DNA of 64,000 nucleotides, from contig NZ_BMQA01000001.1 of NCBI RefSeq assembly GCF_014647875.1, positions 186,001 through 250,000 on the forward strand. The letters are read 5' to 3'. Below the pieces are notes generated by a model that did not search any database, was not told the origin of the DNA, and saw nothing but the letters and a program-made list of their open reading frames with translations. Positions 8,716-17,876 of this stretch are shown piece after piece (the first letter of the stretch is position 1; every line of letters starts with the position of its first letter). The DNA comes from Streptomyces brasiliensis. GTDB lineage: Bacteria; Actinomycetota; Actinomycetes; Streptomycetales; Streptomycetaceae. Made by a program: the position numbers and the translations under genes.

Positions 8716-9909
8716 ATGTCCTTCCGTACGACCCGTTCCGCACGCCGGGCCCCGAGCGCTTCGGGGCCACCGGCCGCGGCGCTCCCCCCGTCGGCCGGCT
8801 CACCGGGCGCACCTGACGCGCCCGGCGGGTCCGGTCCCACCGCGGCGCCCCGCGCACCCCGTACCCCGCGCGCGGGGCGCCGCCGCGACGAGAGCGCCTG
8901 GGGCTGGCTGTTCGTCAGCCCCATGGTGCTCGTCCTCGGTCTGTTCCTCATGCTGCCGATCCTGATGGCGCTGTGGGTGAGCCTGCTGCACTGGGACGGC
9001 CGGTCCAACCCCTTCGGCGGGCAGGCCGAGTTCGTGGGCCTGGACAACTACCGGTCCCTGCTGACCGAGGACGGCCTCGACCGCACGCTGTTCGTGACAT
9101 CGCTGCGCAACAACGCCTACTACGTGCTGCTGACCGTGCCCCTGCAGACCGGCGTGGCACTGGTGCTGGCGCTCGTCGTCAACCAGCGGCTGCTGCGCGC
9201 CCGGAGCGCGCTGCGGACCGCGTTCTTCTTCCCGTCGGTCACCAGCTCGATCGCGGTCTCCACGGTCTTCCTGTTCCTCTTCCAGGGCAGCGGAGCCGTC
9301 AACTCGCTGCTGTCGTGGATCGGGGTGAAGGGGCCGAACTGGTTCGCCGACCCGCGCGGGGTACTGTCCCTGCTGCTCGGCGCGCTCGGTGTCGTCGATC
9401 CCGACCATCCCTCGGGCCCGCTGGCCGACCACTCCCTCCTGGGCCTCTCCTGGTACCAGTGGCTGTCGGGGCCGTCCGTGGCCATGTGTACGATCATCCT
9501 GCTCGCCGTGTGGACGACCTCCGGCACCTTCATGCTGATCTTCCTCGCGGCCCTCCAGGACATCCCGCGCGAGCTGGAGGAGTCGGCGGCGCTGGAGGGC
9601 GCGGGCCGCTTCCAGATGCTGCGGCACATCACCCTGCCCCAGCTGCGGCCGGTGCTGTTCCTCGTCCTCACCCTGGGCCTGATCTCCACCTGGCAGGTCT
9701 TCGACCAGGTATATGTGATGGGCCAGGGAGCGCCCGGCAACACGACCCTGACGCCGGCCTTCCTGTCGTACTCGTCGGCCTTCGACGACGCCGACTTCGG
9801 GCAGGGCGCGGCCATCGCCTTCATCCTGCTCGCCCTGATCCTGTGCCTGACCGCGCTGCAGCGCTGGGCGCTGCGCGAGCGCGACGCCCGCCCCGGGAGG
9901 ACCCGATGA
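8716..9909 (+). CDS. ABC sugar transporter permease 1 (MalF-like)
   Basis: A 397-residue inner-membrane protein. The ~55 N-terminal residues are Ala/Pro/Arg-rich and probably cytoplasmic. About six transmembrane helices follow from WGWLFVSPMVLVLGLFL. The EAA loop contacting the ATPase is ELEESAALEGAGRFQMLRHI. It begins 6 bp after the binding-protein stop and overlaps permease 2 by 4 bp (ATGA). No ATPase gene is present; streptomycete CUT1 systems usually share the MsiK ATPase, so that is the expected partner. Confidence 0.92.
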   Translation: MSFRTTRSARRAPSASGPPAAALPPSAGSPGAPDAPGGSGPTAAPRAPRTPRAGRRRDESAWGWLFVSPMVLVLGLFLMLPILMALWVSLLHWDGRSNPFGGQAEFVGLDNYRSLLTEDGLDRTLFVTSLRNNAYYVLLTVPLQTGVALVLALVVNQRLLRARSALRTAFFFPSVTSSIAVSTVFLFLFQGSGAVNSLLSWIGVKGPNWFADPRGVLSLLLGALGVVDPDHPSGPLADHSLLGLSWYQWLSGPSVAMCTIILLAVWTTSGTFMLIFLAALQDIPRELEESAALEGAGRFQMLRHITLPQLRPVLFLVLTLGLISTWQVFDQVYVMGQGAPGNTTLTPAFLSYSSAFDDADFGQGAAIAFILLALILCLTALQRWALRERDARPGRTR

Positions 9910-10805
9910 CCGCGCACGCCCGGACCGTCCGGACGCAGGGACGTCCGGTGCTCGGCCGCTTCGCCCTGCCGTGGCGCCTGCTCGGCTACGCGCTGGTGGC
10001 CGGACTCGGTCTGCTGTACGTGCTGCCGTTCGTCCTCCAGCTGGTGACCGGCTTCAAGACCGACCCCGACGCGGCCGCGCACCCACTCGGGCTGTTGCCG
10101 GTCACCCCCACGACCGCCGCCTACCAGCGGCTGTTCGGACTGAGCCGGGCCGGTGACGGCGTGCCGTTCCTGCGCTGGCTGGGCAACTCCGCCCTCGTCG
10201 CCGTGCTGGTGACGGCGGGGCGCGTGCTGTTCGACTCGATGGCCGGGTACGCGCTGGCCCGGCTGCGCTTCCCCGGCCGCTCCCTGCTGTTCGCCTTCGT
10301 CCTCGCGGTCATGGCGGTTCCGGGCGTGGCGCTGCTCATCCCGAAGTTCCTGGTCCTGAACACTTTCGGGCTGTTCGACACCTACACCGGCATGATCCTG
10401 CCGCTGCTTGTGGACGCGGCGGGGATCTTCATCATGAAGCAGTTCTTCGAGTCGGTTCCACGGGAGGTCGAGGAGGCCGCGCGGGTGGACGGCGCGGGCG
10501 TCTTCCGCACCTTCTGGTCCGTGGTCCTGCCGATGGCCCGGCCCGCCCTGATCACCCTGACGATCCTGTCGTTCCAGGGTTCGTGGAACGAGTTCACGCA
10601 CTTCCTGGTGGCCACCCAGTCCAGCCGGTACGAGACCCTCACCACCGGTCTCGCCCGGTTCGTGTCGGGCGGCCTGGGCGGCGGCACCCAGTACCCGCTC
10701 AAACTCGCCGCCGCCCTGCTGTCGACGCTTCCGGTGGCCGCGCTGTTCTTCTGCTTCCAGCGGTACTTCGTGAGCGGGGCCAACGCGGGAGCCGTCAAGG
10801 AGTGA
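9906..10805 (+). CDS. ABC sugar transporter permease 2 (MalG-like)
   Basis: A 299-residue permease with about six membrane spans and the EAA loop REVEEAARVDGAGVFRTFWS. It ends in the short C-terminal tail typical of MalG-type subunits (QRYFVSGANAGAVKE). The start overlaps the preceding permease stop, so the two should be made in equal amounts and pair as the channel. It is the last gene of the importer operon and converges on the methyltransferase gene 25 bp downstream; no clear hairpin was seen between them. Confidence 0.92.
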   Translation: MTAHARTVRTQGRPVLGRFALPWRLLGYALVAGLGLLYVLPFVLQLVTGFKTDPDAAAHPLGLLPVTPTTAAYQRLFGLSRAGDGVPFLRWLGNSALVAVLVTAGRVLFDSMAGYALARLRFPGRSLLFAFVLAVMAVPGVALLIPKFLVLNTFGLFDTYTGMILPLLVDAAGIFIMKQFFESVPREVEEAARVDGAGVFRTFWSVVLPMARPALITLTILSFQGSWNEFTHFLVATQSSRYETLTTGLARFVSGGLGGGTQYPLKLAAALLSTLPVAALFFCFQRYFVSGANAGAVKE

Positions 10806-10830
10806 GAGCGGATGGTGTACCGGGCGTCCG

Positions 10831-11619
10831 TCAGGGAATCCGGGCCACACCCGCGTAGATACCGCTGCCCTCGGGCGTGGGGGCCGGCGTCGCCTTGAAC
10901 CACTCCGTCGAGGTCACCACGCCCGGGTCCACGAGGTCCAGTCCGTCGAAGAAGCGGACGACCTCGGCGCGAGTGCGGAAGCCGAGGCGGATACCGCCCT
11001 TGGCGTACTCCTCCGTCACCTGCTGCGCCAGCTCCGGGTAGAGGTCCGAGGCGGCGTGGGAGAGGACGAGGTAACTGCCCGAGGGTAGGGCGTCGATCAG
11101 GTTGCGGACGATGTCGTACGGCTTCTGCTCCTCGGGGATGAAGTGCATCAGCGCGATCAGTGACATCGCGATCGGCCGCTCGAAGTCGAGGACACCCTGG
11201 GCGTGCTCGAGTATCTGCCCGGGGTCACGGACATCGGCCTCGATGTAGTCGGTGGCGCCCTCGGGTCGGCTGATCAGCAGCGCCTCCGCGTGGGCCAGCA
11301 CGATCGGGTCGTTGTCCGTGTAGACGACCTTCGCGGTCGGCACGACGCGCTGGACGATCTGGTGCAGGTTCGGTTCGGTGGGGATGCCGGTGCCGATGTC
11401 GAGGAACTGGTCGATGCCCTGCGTCGCCAGCCAGGCCGCCGCGCGATGCATGAACTCCCGGTTCTGCCGGGCGGCGTCCCGGGCCTCGGCCGGCAGCTTC
11501 TCGCCCACCGCCTCGTCGACGGGGTAGTTGTCCTTGCCGCCCAGCAACCAGTCGTAGACCCTCGCGGGATGCGCCTTGCTCGTATCGATCTTCCGAGGCC
11601 GGGGGGTAGCAGGCGTCAT
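10831..11619 (-). CDS. SAV2177-type S-adenosylmethionine-dependent methyltransferase
   Basis: This 262-residue protein belongs to the large actinobacterial S-adenosyl methyltransferase family PF04672 (formerly DUF574). Recognisable segments are RVYDWLLGGKDNYPVDEA near the N-terminus, FLDIGTGIPTEPNLHQ (SAM-binding glycine loop) and VVYTDNDPIVLAHAEALL (acidic residue for the ribose). The ATG at 11619 was chosen because GGAG lies 9 bp upstream and homologues start at this point; the frame stays open further upstream. Substrates are unknown for almost all members. It is a single gene diverging from the broken cysteine hydrolase. Confidence 0.88.
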   Translation of the reverse strand: MTPATPRPRKIDTSKAHPARVYDWLLGGKDNYPVDEAVGEKLPAEARDAARQNREFMHRAAAWLATQGIDQFLDIGTGIPTEPNLHQIVQRVVPTAKVVYTDNDPIVLAHAEALLISRPEGATDYIEADVRDPGQILEHAQGVLDFERPIAMSLIALMHFIPEEQKPYDIVRNLIDALPSGSYLVLSHAASDLYPELAQQVTEEYAKGGIRLGFRTRAEVVRFFDGLDLVDPGVVTSTEWFKATPAPTPEGSGIYAGVARIP

Positions 11620-11824
11620 AGCGGGCTCCGTCGCACGAGTTGACCGGACAGACCAGTGATCACCGAAGTCTCGCACACCATCTCGATCGCGGGGACCCGC
11701 AGTTGAAGCTCGTCTGTGTTCACCAGGGCATTCGCCCGGGCACGGCGTACCGTGGATCTTCAGGAGGGACCGTCCCGCGCTGCGGCCGTGCACCGCCGCC
11801 GGCGTCCGGCCCGACAGAACCGAG

Positions 11825-12223
11825 GTGACGGTCACGACGACCGAGGGCTACGACAGCGATCACACCGCACTCCTCGGCGTCGATCCCTGCACCGTCTTCC
11901 TGTCCGAGGGCGGGAAGCTGTGGCCGACCCGCGCGGCCGGCATCCGCGCGTTGTCGTCCAGCGGATTCGCCCACACCGATCTCGACCTCCGGCTCGAACA
12001 GCACCGGGTCCGGCGCCTCGCGCTGATCGGCATGCGGGCCGACACCTGCATCGACACCACGGCCCGCTTCGGCCAGGAACTCGTCTACCACGTCACCCTC
12101 GTCCGGGACGCCATCGCCGCCTGACGTCCCGAGGAGATGCACGCGACGTTCGAGATCAACGCACCCACTCACGCCCACGCGATCGTGACCACCGGCGAGT
12201 TCGTCAAGTCCCTTGCGCAGGGG
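11825..12223 (+). pseudogene. Cysteine hydrolase (isochorismatase-like), internally deleted and nonsense-mutated
   Basis: Two parts of an isochorismatase-fold cysteine hydrolase are joined. The N-terminal strand with the aspartate ([18 protein letters not shown]) runs directly into the C-terminal half ([14 protein letters not shown], then [18 protein letters not shown] with the nucleophilic Cys). About 70-80 residues normally between them, including the catalytic lysine, are missing. The frame then stops at TGA 12122-12124, but the same frame continues with the expected ending [20 protein letters not shown] and GEFVKSLA. Homologues of about 200 residues have a sense codon at the stop. Two independent lesions indicate a dead gene. 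Confidence 0.75.
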
Positions 12224-12345
12224 ACCTTCCCGCGTGGCGCACGACACGTGTGCCGCCCTCGCGGTCCGCCGCCTCCGGTCCCAGACTGGGATCAAGCGCC
12301 TTCGGCGACCCTCGCCGGCGGCACGCTCCGGAGGGAACGCCAGCG

Positions 12346-13761
12346 ATGGTGATCGAACAGGACGAGCACTTCGACGTCGTGGTCCTCGGCGCCGGTCCCG
12401 GCGGCTACGTCGCCGCGATCCGCGCCGCCCAGCTGGGCAAGCGGGTCGCGGTCGTCGAGGAGAAGTACTGGGGCGGCGTCTGCCTGAACGTGGGATGCAT
12501 CCCGACCAAGGCCCTGTTGCGCAACGCCGAGTTGGCGCACATCTTCACGCGGGAGGCGAAGACCTTCGGCATCAGGGTCGACGGGGAAGTGTCCTTCGAC
12601 TACGGCGAGGCGTTCCGGCGCAGCCGGCGGGTGGCCGACGGCCGCGTCAAGGGCGTCCACTTCCTGATGAAGAAGAACAAGATCACCGAGATCGACGGCC
12701 ACGGCACCTTCCTCGACCCGCACTCGCTCCAGGTCGCGGGCTACGACGGCTCGACGCGCGTCATCGGCTTCGACCACTGCATCATCGCCACCGGCGCCAC
12801 GCCCAAGCTGCTGCCCGGGACCAAGCGCAGCGCGCGCGTCGTGACGTACGAGGAGCAGATCCTCGCCGAGGACCTGCCGGAGTCGATCGTCATCGCGGGC
12901 GCCGGCGCCATCGGCATCGAATTCGCCTACGTCCTGCACCACTACGGCGTGCGGGTGACCCTCGTCGAGTTCATGGACCGTGTCGCCCCGCTGGAGGACG
13001 CCGAGGTCTCCGCCGAGCTGGCCAAGCAGTACCGCAGGCTCGGCATCGACGTGCTCACCTCCACCCGGGTCGACGGGATCGACGAGTCCGGGCCGCAGGT
13101 CCGGGTGACGGTCGCCGGGCCGGACGGCAGGCAGCGGGTCCTGGAGGCCGACAAGGTGCTCCAGGCGCTCGGCTTCGCCCCGAACGTCACCGGCTACGGG
13201 CTGGACGACACCGGTGTCGCGCTCACCGAGCGCGGCGCGATCGAGGTGGACGGCCGGTGCCGCACCTCCGTACCGCACATCTTCGCGATCGGGGACGTGA
13301 CCGCGAAGCTGATGCTCGCGCACGCCGCCGAGGCGATGGGCGTGGTCGCCGCGGAGACCATCGCCGACGCGGAGACGATGGAACTGGAGTACGTGATGGT
13401 CCCGCGGGCCACGTACTGCCAGCCGCAGGTCGCCAGCTTCGGCTACACCGAGGCCCAGGCCCGGGACCTCGGTTACGACGTGAAGGTGGCGAAGTTCCCC
13501 TTCACCGCGAACGGCAAGTCGCACGGCCTGGGCGACACGACCGGCTTCGTGAAGCTGATCAGCGACGCGAAGTACGGCGAGCTGATCGGCGGCCACCTCA
13601 TCGGCCCGGACGTCACCGAACTGCTGCCGGAGCTGACCCTGGCCCAGCGCTGGGACCTGACCGTCCACGAGGTCGCCCGCAACGTGCACGCCCATCCGAC
13701 CCTCGGCGAGGCGGTCAAGGAGGCCGTCCACGGGCTCGCGGACCACATGATCAACTTCTGA
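12346..13761 (+). CDS. lpdA: Dihydrolipoyl dehydrogenase (E3)
   Basis: A 471-residue FAD disulfide oxidoreductase that reoxidises dihydrolipoamide with NAD+ in 2-oxoacid dehydrogenase or glycine-cleavage complexes. The FAD-binding motif [18 protein letters not shown] is at about residue 10 and the redox disulfide is in [13 protein letters not shown]. The NAD-binding loop is [14 protein letters not shown], the second FAD motif is [13 protein letters not shown], and the active-site His-Glu pair is in [15 protein letters not shown] near the C-terminus. GGAGG precedes the ATG by 13 bp. No E1 or E2 gene is nearby, so it may be one of several E3 paralogues. Confidence 0.93.
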   Translation: MVIEQDEHFDVVVLGAGPGGYVAAIRAAQLGKRVAVVEEKYWGGVCLNVGCIPTKALLRNAELAHIFTREAKTFGIRVDGEVSFDYGEAFRRSRRVADGRVKGVHFLMKKNKITEIDGHGTFLDPHSLQVAGYDGSTRVIGFDHCIIATGATPKLLPGTKRSARVVTYEEQILAEDLPESIVIAGAGAIGIEFAYVLHHYGVRVTLVEFMDRVAPLEDAEVSAELAKQYRRLGIDVLTSTRVDGIDESGPQVRVTVAGPDGRQRVLEADKVLQALGFAPNVTGYGLDDTGVALTERGAIEVDGRCRTSVPHIFAIGDVTAKLMLAHAAEAMGVVAAETIADAETMELEYVMVPRATYCQPQVASFGYTEAQARDLGYDVKVAKFPFTANGKSHGLGDTTGFVKLISDAKYGELIGGHLIGPDVTELLPELTLAQRWDLTVHEVARNVHAHPTLGEAVKEAVHGLADHMINF

Positions 13762-13773
13762 CGGCCGCGGGGC

Positions 13774-15237
13774 TCACCCGGCCCGGGGCAGACGTATCCG
13801 GAAGCTCGCTCCGCCGCCGGGTGCCTCGCCGACGGTGAGTGTCCCGCCGTGGCGCTGCACGACGTCGCGGGCGATGGCCAGGCCCAGGCCCGCGCCGCCG
13901 TCGTCACGGCTGCGGGCCTCGTCGAGGCGGACGAAACGCTCGAAGATCCGCTCCCGGTCGGCGGGTTCGACACCGTGGCCGTCGTCGGCGACGGTCAGGA
14001 CGACGTGGTCGCCGTCGTCGACGAGGCTGACGTTGACGGTTGTCGCGGCGTGCCGCTGGGCGTTGTCCAGCAGATTGCCCAGGACGCGGGCGAGGCGGCT
14101 TCTGCTGCCCCGGACCCCGGGCACGGGGTCGTCGATCGTGACGATCGGGGCGACGCGCTCGACCACGGCGCGCCCGGCCACCTCCTCCCGCACCAGCGCG
14201 GCCAGGTCGACCCGCGTGTCGGCGGGGTGCTCCCCGGCGTCGAGGCGGGCGAGCAGCAGCAGGTCGGTGGCCAGGTGCTGGAGGCGTACGACGTCGTGGA
14301 GCAGGTCGGTGGTGTCCAGCAACTCGGGGTGCTGGCCCGCCACTTCGAGATGGGTGCGCAGGGCGGCGATGGGGCTGCGCAGTTCGTGCGAGGCGTCGGC
14401 GACGAAGCGGTGCCGGCGTTCCACGGACCGCTGCAGCGCGGCGAGGGTTTCGTTCGTGGTGCGGGCGAGCCGGGCCACCTCGTCACCGGAGCGGGGCTCG
14501 GGCACGCGGCGGGCCAGGTCGCCGCTGCCGGTGATCTCGGCCATCTCCGCGCGGATGCCCTCCACCGGCCGCAGCGCCCGCCGGGTGACCGCCCAGGTCA
14601 CGGCGGCGACCACGACGAGCAGGAACGGCAGGCCGGTCAGCATCGCCCGGGTGACCTGGTCGAGCGTGGCCTGCTCGTCCGCCAGGGACGTGCCGGCGTA
14701 GACGGTGTAGGTGCGGCCGTCGTAGGTGGTGCCCTGCACGGCGGCGAAGCTGTAGTCGTGGGTCTCGTCGTCGAGCGTGACGGTGAGGGTGCGGTGGTCG
14801 ACGTCGGTGCCGACCTTGCCGCGTGGCGGGCTGCTGTACTCGGCGTCATCGTCGTCGCCGCCACCCCGGCCGCCGTGCCGGTCGGAGGTGGTGGTGGTGA
14901 CGGGAGTGTTGTCGGGCGCGGGCGCGGGCGCGAAGTCGGTCAGGACGGCCCGGCCGCGCAGGTCCTCGCCGGCGGCGAGGACCGTGTGCGCGGAACCGAC
15001 GACCTGTACCAGCCTGCCGTCGTCGGGCAGGTCGAGGCCACCGAAGTCCCCGTTCAGCGCGTCCTGGGCGCCGGCCACGGTACGGGCGGTGATCTCGGAC
15101 TGGAGGCCCGCCCGGTCCGTGAGGTTGTGCCGCAGGACCGTGACGACGGCGACGCCCGCCGCGACCAGGGCGACGCACACGACGAGGGTGGCGGCGAGCG
15201 CGGCGCGGGACCGTACGGAAGCGAAGGGTCTAGGCAT
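13774..15237 (-). CDS. Sensor histidine kinase of an OmpR-type two-component system
   Basis: A 487-residue membrane kinase. Transmembrane helix 1 is at about residues 10-31 and an extracytoplasmic sensor region at about 32-198 contains a His/Gly/Asp-rich stretch. Helix 2 (FLLVVVAAVTWAV) is at about 204-222, followed by a HAMP domain to about 275. The phosphoacceptor is His about 283 in DASHELRSPIAALR. The ATPase domain has GNLLDNAQRHA, VADDGHGVEPAD and GGAGLGLAIARDVV. It overlaps the response regulator gene by 8 bp. The signal is unknown; the neighbouring PepSY gene may be its target or accessory. Confidence 0.93.
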   Translation of the reverse strand: MPRPFASVRSRAALAATLVVCVALVAAGVAVVTVLRHNLTDRAGLQSEITARTVAGAQDALNGDFGGLDLPDDGRLVQVVGSAHTVLAAGEDLRGRAVLTDFAPAPAPDNTPVTTTTSDRHGGRGGGDDDDAEYSSPPRGKVGTDVDHRTLTVTLDDETHDYSFAAVQGTTYDGRTYTVYAGTSLADEQATLDQVTRAMLTGLPFLLVVVAAVTWAVTRRALRPVEGIRAEMAEITGSGDLARRVPEPRSGDEVARLARTTNETLAALQRSVERRHRFVADASHELRSPIAALRTHLEVAGQHPELLDTTDLLHDVVRLQHLATDLLLLARLDAGEHPADTRVDLAALVREEVAGRAVVERVAPIVTIDDPVPGVRGSRSRLARVLGNLLDNAQRHAATTVNVSLVDDGDHVVLTVADDGHGVEPADRERIFERFVRLDEARSRDDGGAGLGLAIARDVVQRHGGTLTVGEAPGGGASFRIRLPRAG

Positions 15238-15913
15238 CCCGGCCGCCCGGTTCCAGCCGGTACCCCGCCCCGCGCACGGTCCTGATCGACCGCCGCCCGA
15301 AGGGCACGTCGATCTTGCGGCGCAGGACGCTGACGTACACCTCGACGATGTTGGGGTCGCCGTCGTAGGCGAAGTCCCAGACGCCGGCGAGGATGTCGGC
15401 CTTGGAGACCACCTGTCCCGCGTGCCGGGCGAGGTGTTCCAGGACCGCGAACTCCCGTGCGGTCAGGGAGATTTCGGTGCCGGCCCGCTCGACGCGCCGG
15501 GCGTCCGGGTCGACGGTGAGGTCCCCGATCCGCAGCACCAGGGCGCCGGCGCGGGTACGGCGGCGCAGCAGGGCGCGGATGCGGGCCTGGAGCACGACGT
15601 AGGAGAACGGCTTGGTGAGGTAGTCGTCCGCGCCGGTGTCCAGGCCCTCGGCCTCGTCGTACTCGCCGTCCTTCGCGGTGAGCATCAGGATCGGTGTCTC
15701 GTCGCCGTCGGCGCGCAGCTGGGAGCAGACCCGGTAGCCGTTCAGGCCGGGCAGCATGATGTCGAGCACGATCAGGTCGTAGTCCCGCTCGCGCGCCAGA
15801 TGCAGGCCGTCGACTCCGTCGTGGGCGACGTCGACGACATACCCCTCGGCGGACAGACCGCGGGCGAGGGAGGTGGCGAGGCGCTTCTCGTCCTCCACGA
15901 TCAGCAGGCGCAT
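15230..15913 (-). CDS. OmpR/PhoB-family response regulator
   Basis: This 227-residue regulator has a receiver domain with acidic pocket VEDE (residues 6-9), phosphoacceptor Asp51 in IVLDIMLPG and the conserved TKPF lysine near 101. A winged-helix output domain (about residues 130-220) follows, with EVYVSVLRRKIDVPF as recognition helix and IRTVRGAGYRLE as wing. It is the upstream gene of the regulator-kinase operon, diverging from the PepSY gene. A row of TTCAG repeats lies directly upstream and is the likely binding site. Confidence 0.94.
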   Translation of the reverse strand: MRLLIVEDEKRLATSLARGLSAEGYVVDVAHDGVDGLHLARERDYDLIVLDIMLPGLNGYRVCSQLRADGDETPILMLTAKDGEYDEAEGLDTGADDYLTKPFSYVVLQARIRALLRRRTRAGALVLRIGDLTVDPDARRVERAGTEISLTAREFAVLEHLARHAGQVVSKADILAGVWDFAYDGDPNIVEVYVSVLRRKIDVPFGRRSIRTVRGAGYRLEPGGRDA

Positions 15914-15947
15914 GGGGACAGCGTCTCAGACGCCCCCTGAAGCGATC

Positions 15948-15973
15948 TTCAGGAACCTTCAGCCCGGCTTCAG
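15948..15973. promoter_or_regulatory. Helically phased TTCAG direct repeats, probable response-regulator site
   Basis: TTCAG occurs at 15948, 15958 and 15969, spaced 10 and 11 bp, with an inverted CTGAAG at 15938. One-turn phasing of direct repeats is the classic layout for OmpR/PhoB-type regulators. The array lies between the divergent response-regulator and PepSY genes and could control both. Confidence 0.55.
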
Positions 15974-16062
15974 GAGCGCGCTCGCATGGTGGGTCGCATC
16001 AGGCCGACAAGTCGGCGCCGTCCGCGGCCCGTTCGCGGAACGCAGGAAGGAACCACCTCACC

Positions 16063-16596
16063 ATGAAGGCTTTCCACCACTCTCCGAACGGCCGCCGTCG
16101 CGCCGCGGCGACCCTGCTCGTGGCCGCCGTCGCCCTCGGCGGCGCCGGTGCCGCGACGGCCGCCGCGTTCGCGGGCGACGGCGCCCGGTCCGGCCACGGG
16201 CACGTGACCGCGAGCCGGGCGTCCGACGACGACCACGGCGGCCGGCGGCACGACGGCCGCCGGCACGACGGCTCGGACGACTCGGTGACTACGGACGACT
16301 CGGCGACCCCGGCCAGGCCGGCCGCCTCGGCCGCCCCGACCGCCTCGGACGACGACCGCGTCCTCGCGCGCACCGCCACGATAGACGTGAAGCAGGCCGT
16401 CGACACGGCCGTGAAGACGGTCGCGGGCACGGTCGTCTCCGTGGAGCTCGAGGGCCGGACGGGCCATCCCGTCTGGAAGGCGGAGCTGGTCGATGCCGGA
16501 GGCACGGAGCGCGAGGTCCTCGTGGACGCGAGGACCGGCGCGGTCACCGCGACCGGCCTCCACCACCAGGGCGACGACGACCACGGGGACGACTGA
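16063..16596 (+). CDS. Secreted/exported PepSY-domain protein
   Basis: A 177-residue protein with an N-terminal export signal (RRRAAATLLVAAVALGGAG to about residue 38) and a His/Asp/Arg-rich low-complexity linker (about 45-100) that could bind metal. One PepSY domain follows (about 105-165: TIDVKQAVDTAVKTVAGTVV, HPVWKAELVDA, REVLVDARTGAV). PepSY proteins often inhibit peptidases or sense envelope conditions. It is divergent from a two-component system across phased TTCAG repeats, so it is probably a target. The C-terminus is again His/Asp-rich. Confidence 0.82.
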   Translation: MKAFHHSPNGRRRAAATLLVAAVALGGAGAATAAAFAGDGARSGHGHVTASRASDDDHGGRRHDGRRHDGSDDSVTTDDSATPARPAASAAPTASDDDRVLARTATIDVKQAVDTAVKTVAGTVVSVELEGRTGHPVWKAELVDAGGTEREVLVDARTGAVTATGLHHQGDDDHGDD

Positions 16597-16633
16597 TCCC
16601 TCGTACGGCCGTCCGTCCGGTCGGCCGTAGGAC

Positions 16634-16661
16634 GTTCCGGGGCCCGGCCGGGCCCCGGAAC
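16634..16661. terminator. Bidirectional terminator palindrome
   Basis: A perfect 28-bp palindrome from GTTCCGGGGCCC through a GGCC loop to GGGCCCCGGAAC gives a 12-bp GC-rich stem. It sits between convergent genes (PepSY and SRPBCC), where a shared terminator is expected. No T-tract follows, as is common in Streptomyces. Confidence 0.75.
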
Positions 16662-16669
16662 CCCTCCTC

Positions 16670-17314
16670 CTACTCGCCTTCCTTCGGCGGCACGTAGAAC
16701 CCCGTCGTTGCGGTGACCGCGGAGGCCACCACGTCCTCGTCCGCACCCGACGCCGCGTACGCCTCGCCCCACGCCTCACTGCTGCGGGTCATCGCCGCGC
16801 GGGCCTCGTCGCCGGCCTGCCACGCCTCGGCCTCGGCCGGGCTGATCGCGTTGCCGGTGAGATACAGGCCGAGTCCGAGGACGGTCAGATCCCAGCCGAC
16901 GCCGACCGCGCCGGGGCCGAACTGGTCCCAGAACTCCGGCGGCACGACCGCGACGTGCTCCAGCTCGAACACGGTCCGCTCGGCACCCTCCGGCGTGAGG
17001 CGCACCTCGACCTCGCTGAAGCCCGGGGCCTCGCCCATCAGCCAGCTGACCTTGAGGCGCTCGGGCGGCTCGCACTCGAGGATCTCGCCCCCGGCGTTGC
17101 CCTGCAGCTGGTAGCGGCCGCCCGGCTTCAGGTCGCCGGTCACGGGCAGGAACCAGCGGCCGATCCGCTCGGGGTCCGTGCACGCGTCCCACACGTCCTC
17201 GGCGGGGGCGTCGTAGGTGCGGCGCAGCAGGACGGTGCGGGCCTCGCCGTCGGCCACGGTCCGGCGCCCCACCCGACGGTGGATGTCGTTGATCCGGTCG
17301 ACGATGTCGCTCAT
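16670..17314 (-). CDS. SRPBCC (AHSA1-like) domain protein
   Basis: A 214-residue START/Bet v1-like protein of the activator of Hsp90 ATPase homologue type, with VLLRRTYDAPAEDVWDACTD, PERIGRWFLPVTGDLKPGG and GEILECEPPERLKVSW in the first 110 residues. The C-terminal helix (VGWDLTVLGLGLYLTG) closes the ligand cavity. These proteins bind hydrophobic ligands, but their biochemical role is usually unknown. The ATG overlaps the stop of an upstream ArsR regulator by 4 bp. The longer frame extending through the regulator was rejected because of that overlap. Confidence 0.88.
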   Translation of the reverse strand: MSDIVDRINDIHRRVGRRTVADGEARTVLLRRTYDAPAEDVWDACTDPERIGRWFLPVTGDLKPGGRYQLQGNAGGEILECEPPERLKVSWLMGEAPGFSEVEVRLTPEGAERTVFELEHVAVVPPEFWDQFGPGAVGVGWDLTVLGLGLYLTGNAISPAEAEAWQAGDEARAAMTRSSEAWGEAYAASGADEDVVASAVTATTGFYVPPKEGE

Positions 17315-17667
17315 GGGTGATCTTCCTTGTCGCTGTCTCGTTCGCGGCGCTCGCGCCTGCCGCGCGCCAGCTCCGTGCCCAGCGCGTCCAGGCGCTGTTC
17401 CCAGAAGCCGCGGAAGCGGGCGAGCCAGGCGTCGACCTCGCGCAGGGGCTCGGAGTCGACGGCGTACAGCCGCCGGGTGCCCTGGGCCCGCACGGACGCG
17501 AAGCCGGTTTCGCGCAGCACCCTGAGGTGCTGCGACACGGCGGGCTGGGAGATCCCGAACTCGGCCCGTATCACCGAGCTGATCTCGCCGGAGGACTGCT
17601 CGCCCCCGGCCAGCAGCTCCAGTATCCGGCGCCGTACGGGATCGCCCAGCACATCGAATGCGTGCAC
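17311..17667 (-). CDS. ArsR-family transcriptional regulator
   Basis: A 118-residue winged-helix protein with DPVRRRILELLAGGEQSSGE, the recognition helix in ISQPAVSQHLRVLRETG and wing RAQGTRRLYAVD. It lacks the Cys pairs of metal-sensing ArsR proteins, so it belongs to the group that partners SRPBCC proteins rather than metal resistance. It is first in a two-gene operon coupled by ATGA. An AT-rich palindrome sits 24 bp upstream of the start and probably serves as promoter and self-operator. Confidence 0.9.
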   Translation of the reverse strand: MHAFDVLGDPVRRRILELLAGGEQSSGEISSVIRAEFGISQPAVSQHLRVLRETGFASVRAQGTRRLYAVDSEPLREVDAWLARFRGFWEQRLDALGTELARGRRERRERDSDKEDHP

Positions 17668-17690
17668 GTCGGTGACAATGCCACTCGTCG

Positions 17691-17712
17691 CTTATATAAG
17701 TCAACGCTTAAG
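17691..17712. promoter_or_regulatory. Probable ArsR operator/promoter
   Basis: The perfect palindrome CTTATATAAG (17691-17700) and a second palindrome CTTAAG (17707-17712) are both preceded by CG, giving a repeated CGCTTA. They lie just upstream of arsR. On the minus strand the first contains a TATAAG -10 element about 25 bp before the ArsR start, so bound repressor would occlude it. Confidence 0.5.
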
Positions 17713-17876
17713 ATTTGCGAGATCGACTTGCCTCGCACAAACGCCGTGCCAAGGTGCTGATACCGGGACATTCGGGTCGCGGCAACCCCGTGTGACCGCG
17801 GGTCCACACCGTGCGAACGGCCGGGTTGTCACTCCTGCATTCCGATGACATCCGATGACATCCGAATTGAGGCGAC

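Noticed and set aside
3871..17698. Shared 10-mer CGCTTATATA upstream of marR (3871) and arsR (17689) as a common operator
   Set aside because: On the coding strand it is simply a TATATAAGCG -10 region in each case; the dyads around it differ.
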